64,000 nt of DNA, from the NCBI RefSeq assembly GCF_000622145.1, contig NZ_JHWH01000015.1, forward strand, positions 53,014-117,013. Direction: 5' to 3'. Both the position numbers and the translations under genes were made by a program. Of this stretch, positions 29,749 to 37,481 are shown piece after piece. Every line of letters begins with the position of its first letter. The first letter of the stretch is position 1. The notes beneath the pieces were generated by a model. The model ran no database searches, was not told the DNA's origin, and saw nothing but the letters and a program-made list of their open reading frames with translations. This DNA comes from Paracoccus yeei ATCC BAA-599. Its GTDB lineage: Bacteria > Pseudomonadota > Alphaproteobacteria > Rhodobacterales > Rhodobacteraceae.

Positions 29749-31589
29749 GATGCCGCCGCGACCCTGCCGCGCCCCCGGCCCCCGACCCGTTCCTGCGCGC
29801 GGTCGAAGGCAGCGGCGGCATCGGCCAGGGCAGAGGCCACGTCGTCGACGATGCCCTGCGGCACGCGGTCGTGTTCCACCAGATCCTCAAGCCGGCGATG
29901 CCGCAGGTCCAGGCCCACCGGCACCGGAAGGTGTTCGGGGACCAGCGCCCCGGCGGCATAGTCGCGATACTTGATGCGGTCGCCGTGGACCGCGTCCTCG
30001 TGCCCTTCAAAGGTGATCAGCCCGACCGGAATCCCATAGGCCTGGCAGGTGATGTGGACATGCATGGCGCTGGTCAGAACTGCGTCATAGCCGGCCAGGC
30101 GCTGGATCAGGTCCAGGATCTCGGCCCGGCCGGCGCGCAGGATCGACAGCTCGTCCACCGGCTCGGGCAGGCGCAGCGGGATCGAGCGGTGGGCGAAATG
30201 GCGCACCAGCGCCAGCCGCCCGTTGGTCGAGGCCGGGCGCGGAACCGGAAACAGCCGAGGCAGCACCACCGCCGGGTCGCCGAAGCGTTCGATCCGGGGC
30301 CCGCCGGCCAGTGCCACCGCCTGCGCGGTATGCGGCCCCCGGACCGAGATGTATTGCGCATCGGGCGGAAGCGCCGTGTCGGCGCGGCTGATGCCGGTGC
30401 CCACGACGATGGTCGATCCCTGTGCGAACCGCCCGACCGAGCCGACGGCCATCAGATGGGGCGCCGCGCCGGGTTCGTCGTGGCGCTGGTGGACGACGGG
30501 CCGACCGGTCGCCGTGGCCAGGATCAGGGGCGACAGCCAGTCGCCATAGTTGCCGGGATAGGGCTTGTCCCACCAGTGCAGCCGCAGCGGCGCGCCCGGG
30601 CCGGCGCCATAGTCCAGGAAGGCCTGCGCCGCCCCGATCACCGCCTGGTCCGCTGGCCCGAGCAGGCGGCGCGCGCTGGCGGCCGCGATGCGCGTCCGGA
30701 CCTGGGCGGCGTCGCCTTCGCGCGCGTCATGGATGATGCGGTAGATGCTGCCCGCGGACAGGCCCTGCGGCCGGGGCTGGCTGGGCGAGAGGTATTCGGT
30801 AAAGCCGATCCGGTCCGACAGCCGGCGCAGCGGCACCGAAAGCCCGTCGGGCAGGGCGCCCTGCACCTGCCTGGCCGTTTCCAGGGCCAGCGCGCGCATT
30901 CCGCGCGACCGCGCCTGCCGGGCGGGCGTCGCGCGTGCGCCCGGCTGCCGGCTGTGCTGCGCGGCCTTGCCCTTGAAGGCCGCCACATTGCCGCTGGCGC
31001 CGAAGCAGAAGAACGGCCGCTGCCCCGCCTCGGCCGCGCGTCCGACCACCATGGTCGCGGGGATCATCTGAAAGCTCAGCCGGTCGGCGTTCTTGCGCCA
31101 GGCTTCCTCGAAGAAATAATCGTCAGTCGCGCGCAGGGAGATGCTTTCGCAGGCCAGGTTGGCGTCGTGGATATAGGCGCGCGCGGCGGGCGTCGCGTTG
31201 ATCCCCCAGAAGCACGGTTCCCAGAACCGGGCGCTGTTGGCATAGCCGATCCGCATGGGATGGCCGAAGCCGCGCTGAAAGCCGATGATGTCGGCCGAAA
31301 AGCCCGCGACGAAGCCGGGCAGATAGTCGATATCGCAGTCCACGTCGATCCAGAACACGCGGCTGCCGGGATTGTCCTGGCAGACCCCGTGCAGGAAGGG
31401 GATCTTGCGGCGGCAGATCTCCAGCCACTCCTCGCCCTCGGCCTTTTCGACGCGGGCGATGTGGTGGCGGATGCCCAGCCGGTCCAGCGATTGGCGCAGC
31501 CGGTCGGCCGCCCCCGCATAATAGTCGTCCGGCGTGTGGAACGAGCAGAACAGGACATCCGTCCCGGTGGTTTCCTGATGATCGCGCAA
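29745..31589 (-). CDS. Two-domain glycosyltransferase / polysaccharide pyruvyl transferase
   Basis: A 614-residue protein. Residues 1-210 look like a nucleotide-sugar transferase with a metal site in VFWIDVDCDIDYLPGF. Residues about 330-590 match the polysaccharide pyruvyl transferase (CsaB/WcaK) fold: WWDKPYPGNYGDWLSPLIL, VGTGI, ISVRGPHTAQAV, GDPAVVLPRL and LTSAMHVHITCQAYGIP. The linker (210-330) is Arg/Gln rich. Translation starts at TTG with AGGAG nine bases upstream. First gene of the coupled kpsE-kpsT-kpsM operon, so it may decorate the exported polymer. Confidence 0.82.
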   Translation of the reverse strand: MRDHQETTGTDVLFCSFHTPDDYYAGAADRLRQSLDRLGIRHHIARVEKAEGEEWLEICRRKIPFLHGVCQDNPGSRVFWIDVDCDIDYLPGFVAGFSADIIGFQRGFGHPMRIGYANSARFWEPCFWGINATPAARAYIHDANLACESISLRATDDYFFEEAWRKNADRLSFQMIPATMVVGRAAEAGQRPFFCFGASGNVAAFKGKAAQHSRQPGARATPARQARSRGMRALALETARQVQGALPDGLSVPLRRLSDRIGFTEYLSPSQPRPQGLSAGSIYRIIHDAREGDAAQVRTRIAAASARRLLGPADQAVIGAAQAFLDYGAGPGAPLRLHWWDKPYPGNYGDWLSPLILATATGRPVVHQRHDEPGAAPHLMAVGSVGRFAQGSTIVVGTGISRADTALPPDAQYISVRGPHTAQAVALAGGPRIERFGDPAVVLPRLFPVPRPASTNGRLALVRHFAHRSIPLRLPEPVDELSILRAGRAEILDLIQRLAGYDAVLTSAMHVHITCQAYGIPVGLITFEGHEDAVHGDRIKYRDYAAGALVPEHLPVPVGLDLRHRRLEDLVEHDRVPQGIVDDVASALADAAAAFDRAQERVGGRGRGRVAAAS

Positions 31590-31670
31590 CTGGCGTGCTC
31601 CTGCCCGGATGGTCTTCAGGGCAGACTATCCCCCCAAGCCGGGGCGGCGGGCCATTCCAAACTGGCGCCT

Positions 31671-31704
31671 CGCGGGGGAAGGGCTGCGCTGCGCCACCCC
31701 CGCG
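31671..31704. terminator. Hairpin after the DUF421 gene
   Basis: CGCGGGGG (31671-31678) and CCCCCGCG (31697-31704) form an eight-base stem with an 18-base loop, just past the stop of the leftward DUF421 gene. There is no T run, so termination is only a possibility. Confidence 0.3.
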
Positions 31705-31721
31705 AAAGGGAAGCAGATTCC

Positions 31722-32165
31722 CTATTCGCGGGGAATGATGCTGATGGCGCCGCTGACCTCAAGTACCGCGGCCTCGATCTGGTCCAGCCGGGCCAGTCCA
31801 TGCGTGATGCGCCCCGCCTCGAGGATGTCGCCCAGGCTGACGCGCGCCCGGCGCAGCGCCTCGTGGTCGATCCGCCCCTTGGAGATCAGCACTGTCGGAT
31901 TGCCGTCCAGCCACAGCCCCAGCCGGCGCGACCGCATCTTGGCCAGCGACAGCGCCACGTCGGTGGCAAACAGCGTCACGATCAGCAAGAAGGCGTTTAT
32001 CAGCGAAAAGTCGTCGCCCAGCAGCGCCTGCTGCGTGGTCTCGGCGATGATGAGCAGCAGGACGAAGTCAAAGGGGGTCATCTGCGCCATGGTGCGCCGG
32101 CCCGTCAGGCGGGTCAGGACCATCAGGATCAGATAGATGGCGACGCCTCGGATGACAGAGTCCAT
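31722..32165 (-). CDS. DUF421 (YetF-type) membrane protein
   Basis: A 147-residue protein with two to three N-terminal membrane segments (YLILMVLTRLTGRRTMAQM then FDFVLLLIIAETTQQALLG) and a cytoplasmic alpha/beta end (GNPTVLISKGRIDHEALRRA). This is the DUF421/YetF pattern, here at the short end of the family's length range. Function unknown; related proteins occur near sporulation or stress genes. Eight bases separate it from the upstream gene, so the two are probably co-transcribed. Confidence 0.85.
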   Translation of the reverse strand: MDSVIRGVAIYLILMVLTRLTGRRTMAQMTPFDFVLLLIIAETTQQALLGDDFSLINAFLLIVTLFATDVALSLAKMRSRRLGLWLDGNPTVLISKGRIDHEALRRARVSLGDILEAGRITHGLARLDQIEAAVLEVSGAISIIPRE

Positions 32166-32173
32166 GACCGGTC

Positions 32174-32683
32174 CTATGGCAGGATGACGGTGGTGACGCG
32201 GCGCTGCTCGTCCCCGACGCGCAGGTCGAAGCGGGTCACGCCATAGTGCATGGGGCTGACGTCAATGACGACGGTATGGGGCGGTGGACCGCCGGTGTCG
32301 AAGTCCAGCAGCAGCCCGCCCGAGGCCATGCGGCTCGACGCGGGCTCGGGCTGGATGCCGTCGACGGCAAAGCGGTCCAGGAATTCATGCCCCAGCCAGA
32401 GGCTGTGGCGGTCCGCCGCGTTGTCAAAGCGCAGCATGAATCGGTCGCTGCCCTCCCACCGGCTGACGCGGGGGACCTGCGCCTCGGCCCCGGCAAAGGC
32501 GATCCGCTGGCTTTGCCACAGCCCGCCACTGCCTGTCAGACCCAGCAGGGCGGCCACGCAGATCAGCAGGTAGCATACCCAGGCGACCCGCTGGGCACGC
32601 CAGAGCCGGCGCTGAAAGGCGCGGTCCTCGTGCAACTGCAGCCCGTCTTTTCTGACCGGAGGACAAGGCGTTGTCTCATCCAT
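32174..32683 (-). CDS. Hypothetical single-span membrane protein
   Basis: A 169-residue protein with one membrane segment near residues 33-52 (VAWVCYLLICVAALLGL) and a beta-rich C-terminal part (WEGSDRFMLRFDNAADRHSLWLG; HTVVIDVSPMHYGVTRFDLRV). GAGGAACCTGCC precedes the ATG. It probably forms an operon with the DUF421 gene. Pairs of this sort occur in alphaproteobacteria, but I cannot assign a function. Confidence 0.7.
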   Translation of the reverse strand: MDETTPCPPVRKDGLQLHEDRAFQRRLWRAQRVAWVCYLLICVAALLGLTGSGGLWQSQRIAFAGAEAQVPRVSRWEGSDRFMLRFDNAADRHSLWLGHEFLDRFAVDGIQPEPASSRMASGGLLLDFDTGGPPPHTVVIDVSPMHYGVTRFDLRVGDEQRRVTTVILP

Positions 32684-33082
32684 GGCAGGTTCCTCCCTCT
32701 GGGGCCAAACCCGCGGAGAAAGGCCGGGTTCCCGGGCAGGGCGTGCTGCGGTCACGCGGAAGTGATGTCTGCCGCAGCCGACTGCCGTGGGGCAGGGGGC
32801 AATCCCTTGATTCCGTTGGACCGGCGTGGTCCGGCCTCCCGCAGGCCTGCGCCGCGCCGGGACCAAGCGAAAGGAAATCAAAGGATTGGACGTTCATCCC
32901 GTGGCTTTTCCAGCCACGCCTGATCGGCGGTGGGGCGGGCACGAACCCGCCGACAGCCGCCGGCTTTTGTCTGGGCCTGGGAATCGTCATGGACGCAGGC
33001 GCCTTCACGCATTAGGGAGAATTGGAAAAACCCTGCGCGCCTGACACCCGCCTGCGCGCACAAGAACCGGACAGAGTCGAGC
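32684..33082. other. Divergent intergenic region before minC
   Basis: About 400 bases between divergent genes. I see no gene; frames that extend minC upstream have non-family, Arg/Trp-rich sequence. It should hold the promoters of both the DUF421 operon and minCDE. Confidence 0.6.
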
Positions 33083-33862
33083 GTGCAAGCACAAGGACCA
33101 AGGGAAAACGCGGCCTCGCGTGTCGCGACCGTCAGGCCACTTCAGATCAGGGGTCGCTTTTTCACGGCGATCGCGCTGCAACCCGCGGGGCCGGTCGACG
33201 ACCGCTTTCTTGAGGCGCTGGACGCCAAGCTGCGCGAGACGCCGGCCTTTTTCGAGAACGCCCCGCTGGTCATCGACCTGGAACAGTCCCACGGCCTGGA
33301 CGATCCACGCGAGCTGATGCTGCTGGCGCAGGAATTGCGGGCGCGCAAGCTGTCGGTCTTTGGCATCCAGCATGGCACGCCCCAGCAGGTGGCGGCCGCG
33401 GCCTCGGCCGGGCTGATCGCCCTGCCGGGCGGGCGCAGCGTTCCCGTCGAACAGGTGGCGGCGCGTGCCGAAAGCCGTGGCCGGAAAGCCGGGCAGGGGG
33501 GACGCGATGCTCCGGGCGAGGCCCCGGCCACCGCGCCGGCCAAGATGATCACCCAGCCCGTGCGCTCGGGCCAGACGGTGCTGGCCGAGCAGGGCGATCT
33601 GGTCATCGTGGGCCCGGTCAGTTCCGGGGCCGAGGTCATCGCTGCGGGCAACATCCACATCTATGGCCGGCTGCGCGGCCGGGCGCTGGCGGGCGTCATG
33701 GGCGACACCACCGCCCGCATCTTCTGCCACGCGCTCGACGCCGAGCTGCTGGCCATCGCCGGGCTTTACCTGACCAGCGAGAATCTGGCGGCGGACGTGC
33801 CGCGTCACTATGTGCAGGCGTTCCTGGACGGCGAAAGCCTGCGTGTCGAAGCCCTCAAGTAA
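33083..33862 (+). CDS. minC: Septum site-determining protein MinC
   Basis: A 259-residue inhibitor of FtsZ assembly. The N-terminal domain ([39 protein letters not shown]) is followed by a linker rich in Gly/Ala/Pro, and the C-terminal beta-helix that binds MinD starts at [28 protein letters not shown] (seen in parts) and includes [14 protein letters not shown]. The GTG at 33083 is taken as the start since residues upstream are unlike MinC; its ribosome site is weak (AGAG). Confidence 0.93.
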   Translation: MQAQGPRENAASRVATVRPLQIRGRFFTAIALQPAGPVDDRFLEALDAKLRETPAFFENAPLVIDLEQSHGLDDPRELMLLAQELRARKLSVFGIQHGTPQQVAAAASAGLIALPGGRSVPVEQVAARAESRGRKAGQGGRDAPGEAPATAPAKMITQPVRSGQTVLAEQGDLVIVGPVSSGAEVIAAGNIHIYGRLRGRALAGVMGDTTARIFCHALDAELLAIAGLYLTSENLAADVPRHYVQAFLDGESLRVEALK

Positions 33863-33883
33863 CACAGGATAAGGAATCGTTTC

Positions 33884-34702
33884 GTGAGCAAGGTCATCGT
33901 AGTCACATCGGGCAAGGGCGGCGTCGGCAAGACGACCTCCTCCGCTGCCATCAGCGCAGGGCTCGCGATGCGCGGGCACAAGACGGTCGTGATCGATTTC
34001 GACGTGGGCCTGCGCAACCTGGACATGATCATGGGCTGCGAACGCCGCGTGGTGTTCGATTTCATCAATGTGATCCAGGGCGACGCCAAGCTGAAACAGG
34101 CCCTGATCAAGGACCGCCGGCTGGAAAACCTGTATGTCCTGCCGACCTCGCAGACCCGCGACAAGGACGCGCTGACCCAGGAAGGCGTCAAGGCCGTGCT
34201 GGACGAGCTGCGCGAGGACTTCGACTATATCGTCTGTGACAGCCCCGCCGGGATCGAGCGCGGCGCCCATCTGGCGATGTATTACGCCGACGAAGCTGTG
34301 GTCGTGACCAATCCCGAGGTTTCTTCGGTGCGCGACAGCGACCGGGTACTGGGGCTGCTGAACTCCAAGACCTTCGTGGCCGAAAAGGGCGATGGCAGCG
34401 CGGTCAAGGCGCAGCTTCTGCTGACCCGCTTCGACCCCGCCCGCTCGGCCAAGGGCGAGATGATGAGCGTCGAGGACGTCCTGGAGATCCTGGCCATCCC
34501 GCTTTTGGGCATCATCCCGGAAAGCACCACCGTGCTGAAGGCCTCGAACGAGGGCACGCCGGTCATCATGGACGAGACCTCGGCCGCGGCCAAAGCCTAT
34601 GCCGATGCCGTGGGCCGGCTGGTCGGCGAACAGATCGCGCTGCGCACCAGCCCGGAACAGCGGCGCGGCTTCTTCCAGCGGCTGCTGGGGCGGACGGCCT
34701 GA
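33884..34702 (+). CDS. minD: Septum site-determining ATPase MinD
   Basis: A 272-residue ParA/MinD ATPase: deviant Walker A GKGGVGKTTSSAA (from residue 10), switch region VIDFDVGLRNLDMIMGCERR, and YIVCDSPAGIERGA. The C-terminal SPEQRRGFFQRLLGR is the membrane-targeting amphipathic helix. GTG start with AAGGAATCG upstream. It recruits MinC to the membrane and oscillates with MinE. Confidence 0.97.
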   Translation: MSKVIVVTSGKGGVGKTTSSAAISAGLAMRGHKTVVIDFDVGLRNLDMIMGCERRVVFDFINVIQGDAKLKQALIKDRRLENLYVLPTSQTRDKDALTQEGVKAVLDELREDFDYIVCDSPAGIERGAHLAMYYADEAVVVTNPEVSSVRDSDRVLGLLNSKTFVAEKGDGSAVKAQLLLTRFDPARSAKGEMMSVEDVLEILAIPLLGIIPESTTVLKASNEGTPVIMDETSAAAKAYADAVGRLVGEQIALRTSPEQRRGFFQRLLGRTA

Positions 34703-34703
34703 C

Positions 34704-34973
34704 ATGTTCGGTTCGCTTTTCCGCCAACGCAAGCCCGGCTCGGCCCAGACCGCCAAGGAGCGCCTGCAGATCCTGCTGGCCCATGAGCGTGCCATCGGCG
34801 GCTCGAGCCCCGATTTCCTGCCGCTGCTGCAACGCGACATCCTCGAGGTCGTGCGCCGCCACCTCGAGATCGACAGCGACGCGGTCGACGTCAAGCTCGA
34901 GCGCAGCGACGATCTGTCGAGCCTGGAAATCAACATCGAACTGCCCGGATCGAAGTCCCGGTCAGCCGTCTGA
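34704..34973 (+). CDS. minE: Cell division topological specificity factor MinE
   Basis: An 89-residue protein. MFGSLFRQRK is the membrane-binding start, TAKERLQILLAHERA is the anti-MinCD helix/strand, and LPLLQRDILEVVRRHLEID opens the dimerisation domain. It starts one base after the minD stop; an intrinsic terminator follows. Confidence 0.96.
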   Translation: MFGSLFRQRKPGSAQTAKERLQILLAHERAIGGSSPDFLPLLQRDILEVVRRHLEIDSDAVDVKLERSDDLSSLEINIELPGSKSRSAV

Positions 34974-34994
34974 CTGGCATCCCCGTAGTGTTTG

Positions 34995-35027
34995 AGGCGC
35001 CGCATCCCAGGCCGGGGCGCGGCGCCT
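34995..35027 (+). terminator. Intrinsic terminator after minCDE
   Basis: AGGCGCCGC (34995-35003) pairs perfectly with GCGGCGCCT (35019-35027), giving a nine-base GC stem with a 15-base loop, ending in TTTG. It lies 22 bases after the minE stop. Confidence 0.75.
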
Positions 35028-35124
35028 TTGTCGTGCCGCGTGCCGCACGGTTGGCGGCCCTGCAAATTCTGCCGCCAAGCCCCTTGCATTCCCCGCGTCG
35101 CCGGGTTACCTGCCCCCCCACGGT

Positions 35125-35201
35125 CGGAGCGTAGCGCAGCCTGGTAGCGCACCTGCTTCGGGAGCAGGGGGTCGGAGGTTCGAATCCTCTCGCTCCGACC
35201 A
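35125..35201 (+). tRNA. tRNA-Pro (anticodon CGG)
   Basis: A complete cloverleaf of 77 bases including CCA. The acceptor CGGAGCG pairs with CGCTCCG; the D arm is AGCGCAGCCTGGTAGCGC; the anticodon stem CCTGC/GCAGG closes the loop TTCGGGA with anticodon CGG; the T arm is GGAGGTTCGAATCCTC. Discriminator A is followed by encoded CCA. Gene-fragment-rich DNA begins right after it, which fits its use as an integration hotspot. Confidence 0.97.
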
Positions 35202-35696
35202 GTTTTGTGGTGCGAAATTTCAGGAAGGTTTGCTTTCTGTTTCACAAAGCGGCCTCTCAGAGAAGAGCTCCACGTGCATTATTGGCTTGTGCCGAGCCAA
35301 GTCGCGTCGCTACGGCACGGCGGGCCACACCCTCAGCACAGCACATCCCAGTCTTTAGTCACGTTTGGCCCTTTGCTGCCGTTCGGCATGGAGGGATGCT
35401 GCGCAACCGCATTCTCCAATGCTACCCTTCGGGAGGTGACGCAGCAAACCGCGGACGGCAGGGTGCACGCGCCATTGCTGAGCGCGAAGCTTGCTACCGC
35501 GAACACAGTCCGCCTGCCAGCGACATGACAATCAGCGCCGAATGCTACAAAAATCCGTTGAGAGACCGGAAGTCCTGACAGCGTTCTCTTAAATGATCTT
35601 CTGATCGGGTCCGACTATCGCTACAACTTCGTCCATGAATCACGCGGTCCTCTTATTGCTGCATAGCATGCCCCGCGTCACCTTGCGCGGAGATAC
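35202..35696. other. Non-coding junction after tRNA-Pro
   Basis: About 500 bases with lower GC than the preceding 35 kb. I find no gene with a start, ribosome site or recognisable motif, and no integrase. I looked for a repeat of the last 20 bases of the tRNA elsewhere in the window as an attachment site and saw none. Confidence 0.6.
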
Positions 35697-35699
35697 GTG

Positions 35700-35978
35700 A
35701 TGGCTGAGCCGCCCATCTATCTCGACGGCTTTGCGACGCTGCCACTTGCGCCCGAAGCTCGCGATGCGATGCTCGCCGTATGGGAGCAACCGGGCAATGC
35801 CGGATCGCCCAATGCATCGGGCGAGCGAGCCGCGCGGATTATTGCCAATGGCCGTGCGGACGTCGCCGCGCTAATTGGCGCGGCGCCATCCGAGATCGTC
35901 TTTACCTCGGGCGCGACCGAAGCCAATAATCTTACGCTGCTGGGAGTCGCGCAGCGCACCGCGGCGGTAGGCCTCTAA
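35700..35978 (+). pseudogene. Cysteine desulfurase / class-V aminotransferase, N-terminal fragment
   Basis: Begins MAEPPIYLDGFATLPLAPEA and continues with NAGSPNASGERAARII and PSEIVFTSGATEANNLTLLG, the PLP-enzyme N-terminus of NifS/IscS/DndA-type desulfurases. Normal length is about 380 residues; here homology stops after about 85, well before the PLP lysine and the active cysteine, and switches to an antisense LysR remnant. It should be inactive. Confidence 0.8.
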
Positions 35979-35979
35979 C

Positions 35980-36112
35980 TGCCAATCAATGAATACCCAG
36001 GTTCGGGCGCCGATGCGCTTTTCCGGGGGATTGAGGACCGTCAATGGCTCTGATGTGCCGGTCCAGTCATCCAAGACCCTCACCAGCGCGCCTAATGCGA
36101 TGTGGTCTGAAC
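35980..36112 (-). pseudogene. LysR-type regulator, C-terminal remnant
   Basis: Read on the minus strand: HIALGALVRVLDDWTG, then NPPEKRIGARTWVFIDWQLE. This is the usual end of a LysR substrate-binding domain (a leucine-rich strand, a DW turn, and a closing F-hD-h helix). A stop lies in frame just upstream and the reading runs into the desulfurase fragment, so only about 40 residues of the gene survive. Confidence 0.6.
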
Positions 36113-36160
36113 CGCGCTAGGTTTGCCGGAGCCTCCAACTCATGAGTGGGATGGAGTATT

Positions 36161-36365
36161 ATGAGCAAGACGACGAACAAGAGTTTCCCTGAGGTCACAC
36201 GAGTGTGCAGTGCGGATTGTTCTCGATGGCGAGGGTCCGCATAGATCGCGCTAGCAGGCCATTGTGTCGATCACCGCGATGATTGGCTGTTCAGCCAACA
36301 CGCTGAGCGATTGGATCAAGAAGGTCAAGGTCGACAGCGGCCAGCGCGCAGGCGTCTCGACCGAC
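36161..36365 (+). pseudogene. IS3-family transposase OrfA remnant
   Basis: The start MSKTTNKSFPEV is followed after a frame change near 36205 by VRIVLDGEGPHRSR, an in-frame TAG, then AIVSITAMIGCSANTLSDWI and KKVKVDSGQRAGVSTD. This order is that of IS3-type OrfA helix-turn-helix proteins. One frameshift, one stop and loss of the rest show it is decayed. OrfB is absent. Confidence 0.85.
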
Positions 36366-36538
36366 CGCTTCCTTGGTTTTTCTGTGGGTGCCATGCCGCA
36401 CCCCCTTCAAGCAGCTCCCCGCCCTTGAGGCTGGCACGCGTCTACATCGCCACGCGCTGCTTGAGCGACCGCTTTCCCGGTGTCGCAGCGATTGCTCTGC
36501 CGGACCGCCATCCGTCGGCTTTCCGCCCGCTCTGCCAG

Positions 36539-36772
36539 CTACTCCGCCTTGAGCAGCGTCCAGCTCTCGACGCCAAAGCCCTGCGCCACCCGGTAAAGGT
36601 TGTCGATTGAGATATTCTGCTCAGACCGCTCGATCGCGCTAAGATAGGTACGGTTCAGCCCGCATTCATGGGCCAGATATTCCTGCGACCAGCCGCGCTC
36701 TGCTCGCAGTCTGCGCATGTTGCGCGCTACGATGTCTCGCAGGGGGCTTCTGGGGGTGGCCTTCATGCACAA
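36539..36772 (-). CDS. XRE-family helix-turn-helix regulator
   Basis: A 77-residue Cro/cI-type repressor. RNMRRLRAERGWSQEYLAHE and CGLNRTYLSAIERSEQNISI form the HTH (about residues 18-58), with DNLYRVAQGFGV as the last helix. It is divergent from the small-ORF/primase-helicase module 67 bases away and is a natural candidate for its repressor. Such short regulators are common controllers of mobile or defence islands. Confidence 0.88.
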   Translation of the reverse strand: MCMKATPRSPLRDIVARNMRRLRAERGWSQEYLAHECGLNRTYLSAIERSEQNISIDNLYRVAQGFGVESWTLLKAE

Positions 36773-36839
36773 TGCTATTGTGCGCCGACGTTTTTAACTC
36801 TACCTGTTTTAACATTCATTCGACATCAAGGAGCGTGCC

Positions 36840-37158
36840 ATGCCCCAACAATGTGCGCATTGCATGACCGAGATTCACGCCGAGGCTGACCTGTCCGGCC
36901 TGTGGGGCGATCCGCGGCGTGTGGGGCCGCTCGGTCGAAAGCTGGCGCCGGGCATCGACCTTCATGCTCGGCGTGGCCGCCTTCTTCGTTCTTGCCGGCA
37001 TTGGCTTCGGCATGCTGGTGGCGTCGGATTACTCGACGACTTGGTTCGACGGGTTGATCGCCTTCCTCTTCCTTTCGCCCTTTATCCTGTTCGCCGGCGG
37101 TGTCGGCCTGTTCCTGCGCTATGTGATCCCTCGGATGTCGGAGGGCTGGTACCGATGA
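36840..37158 (+). pseudogene. Zinc-ribbon/two-TM small protein split by a frameshift
   Basis: From the ATG at 36840 the frame reads MPQQCAHCMTEIHAEAD; one frame over, it continues as LTCPACGAIRGVWGRSVESW and then two membrane segments (FMLGVAAFFVLAGIGFGMLV and FLFLSPFILFAGGVGLFL), ending at 37158. Joining them gives paired CxxC motifs (CAHC and CPAC), a zinc ribbon, then the membrane part. A single-base indel around 36868-36893, or a sequencing error, explains the break. A GTG at 36919 could still start the membrane part alone. Confidence 0.6.
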
Positions 37159-37217
37159 AGGCCATGCGCCGATCAAGGCTTGCAACAAGATGAAACGCGC
37201 CTGCAGGAGGAACGACC

Positions 37218-37481
37218 ATGACCGCCAAGCAGAAATCTGAGTTGGACACGGACGGTATCACCGATCAGCGGCGGATCGACAATTTGCAGAACATGTTGGG
37301 AGCACTGTATCGCGACCGGCGGAAGCGGGGACTGACCGGGGTTACTGTCAGTCATTCTTGCATGGCGGCACTGGTGGAGCGGGCAAAAGCCCATGTGGAT
37401 AGTTGCTCATCCGGCCACAGCGATCCATCCTGTCTGCGATGCCATGGTGGGCGGGATATGTCGCGCGAGGGGTTTGCTTGA
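37218..37481 (+). CDS. Small protein coupled to the primase-helicase
   Basis: An 87-residue hydrophilic protein (MTAKQKSELDTDGITDQRRI...). CAGGAGGAACGACC is an excellent ribosome site. It has a basic centre (LYRDRRKRGLTGVTVSHSC) and a Cys/His-rich end (CSSGHSDPSCLRCHGG), perhaps metal-binding. Its stop shares one base with the ATG of the large gene, so the two are translationally coupled. Family not recognised. Confidence 0.7.
   Translation: MTAKQKSELDTDGITDQRRIDNLQNMLGALYRDRRKRGLTGVTVSHSCMAALVERAKAHVDSCSSGHSDPSCLRCHGGRDMSREGFA

Noticed and set aside
29871..32246. A 791-codon plus-strand frame
   Set aside because: Antisense to the pyruvyl-transferase fusion and DUF421 genes; composition is shadow-like.
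35125..35201. Attachment-site duplication of the tRNA 3' end
   Set aside because: I looked for the terminal GAATCCTCTCGCTCCGACCA run downstream and found no second copy in this window; it may lie outside.
33005..35245. A 746-codon minus-strand frame over minCDE and the tRNA
   Set aside because: minC, minD, minE and the tRNA are all unmistakable on the plus strand.
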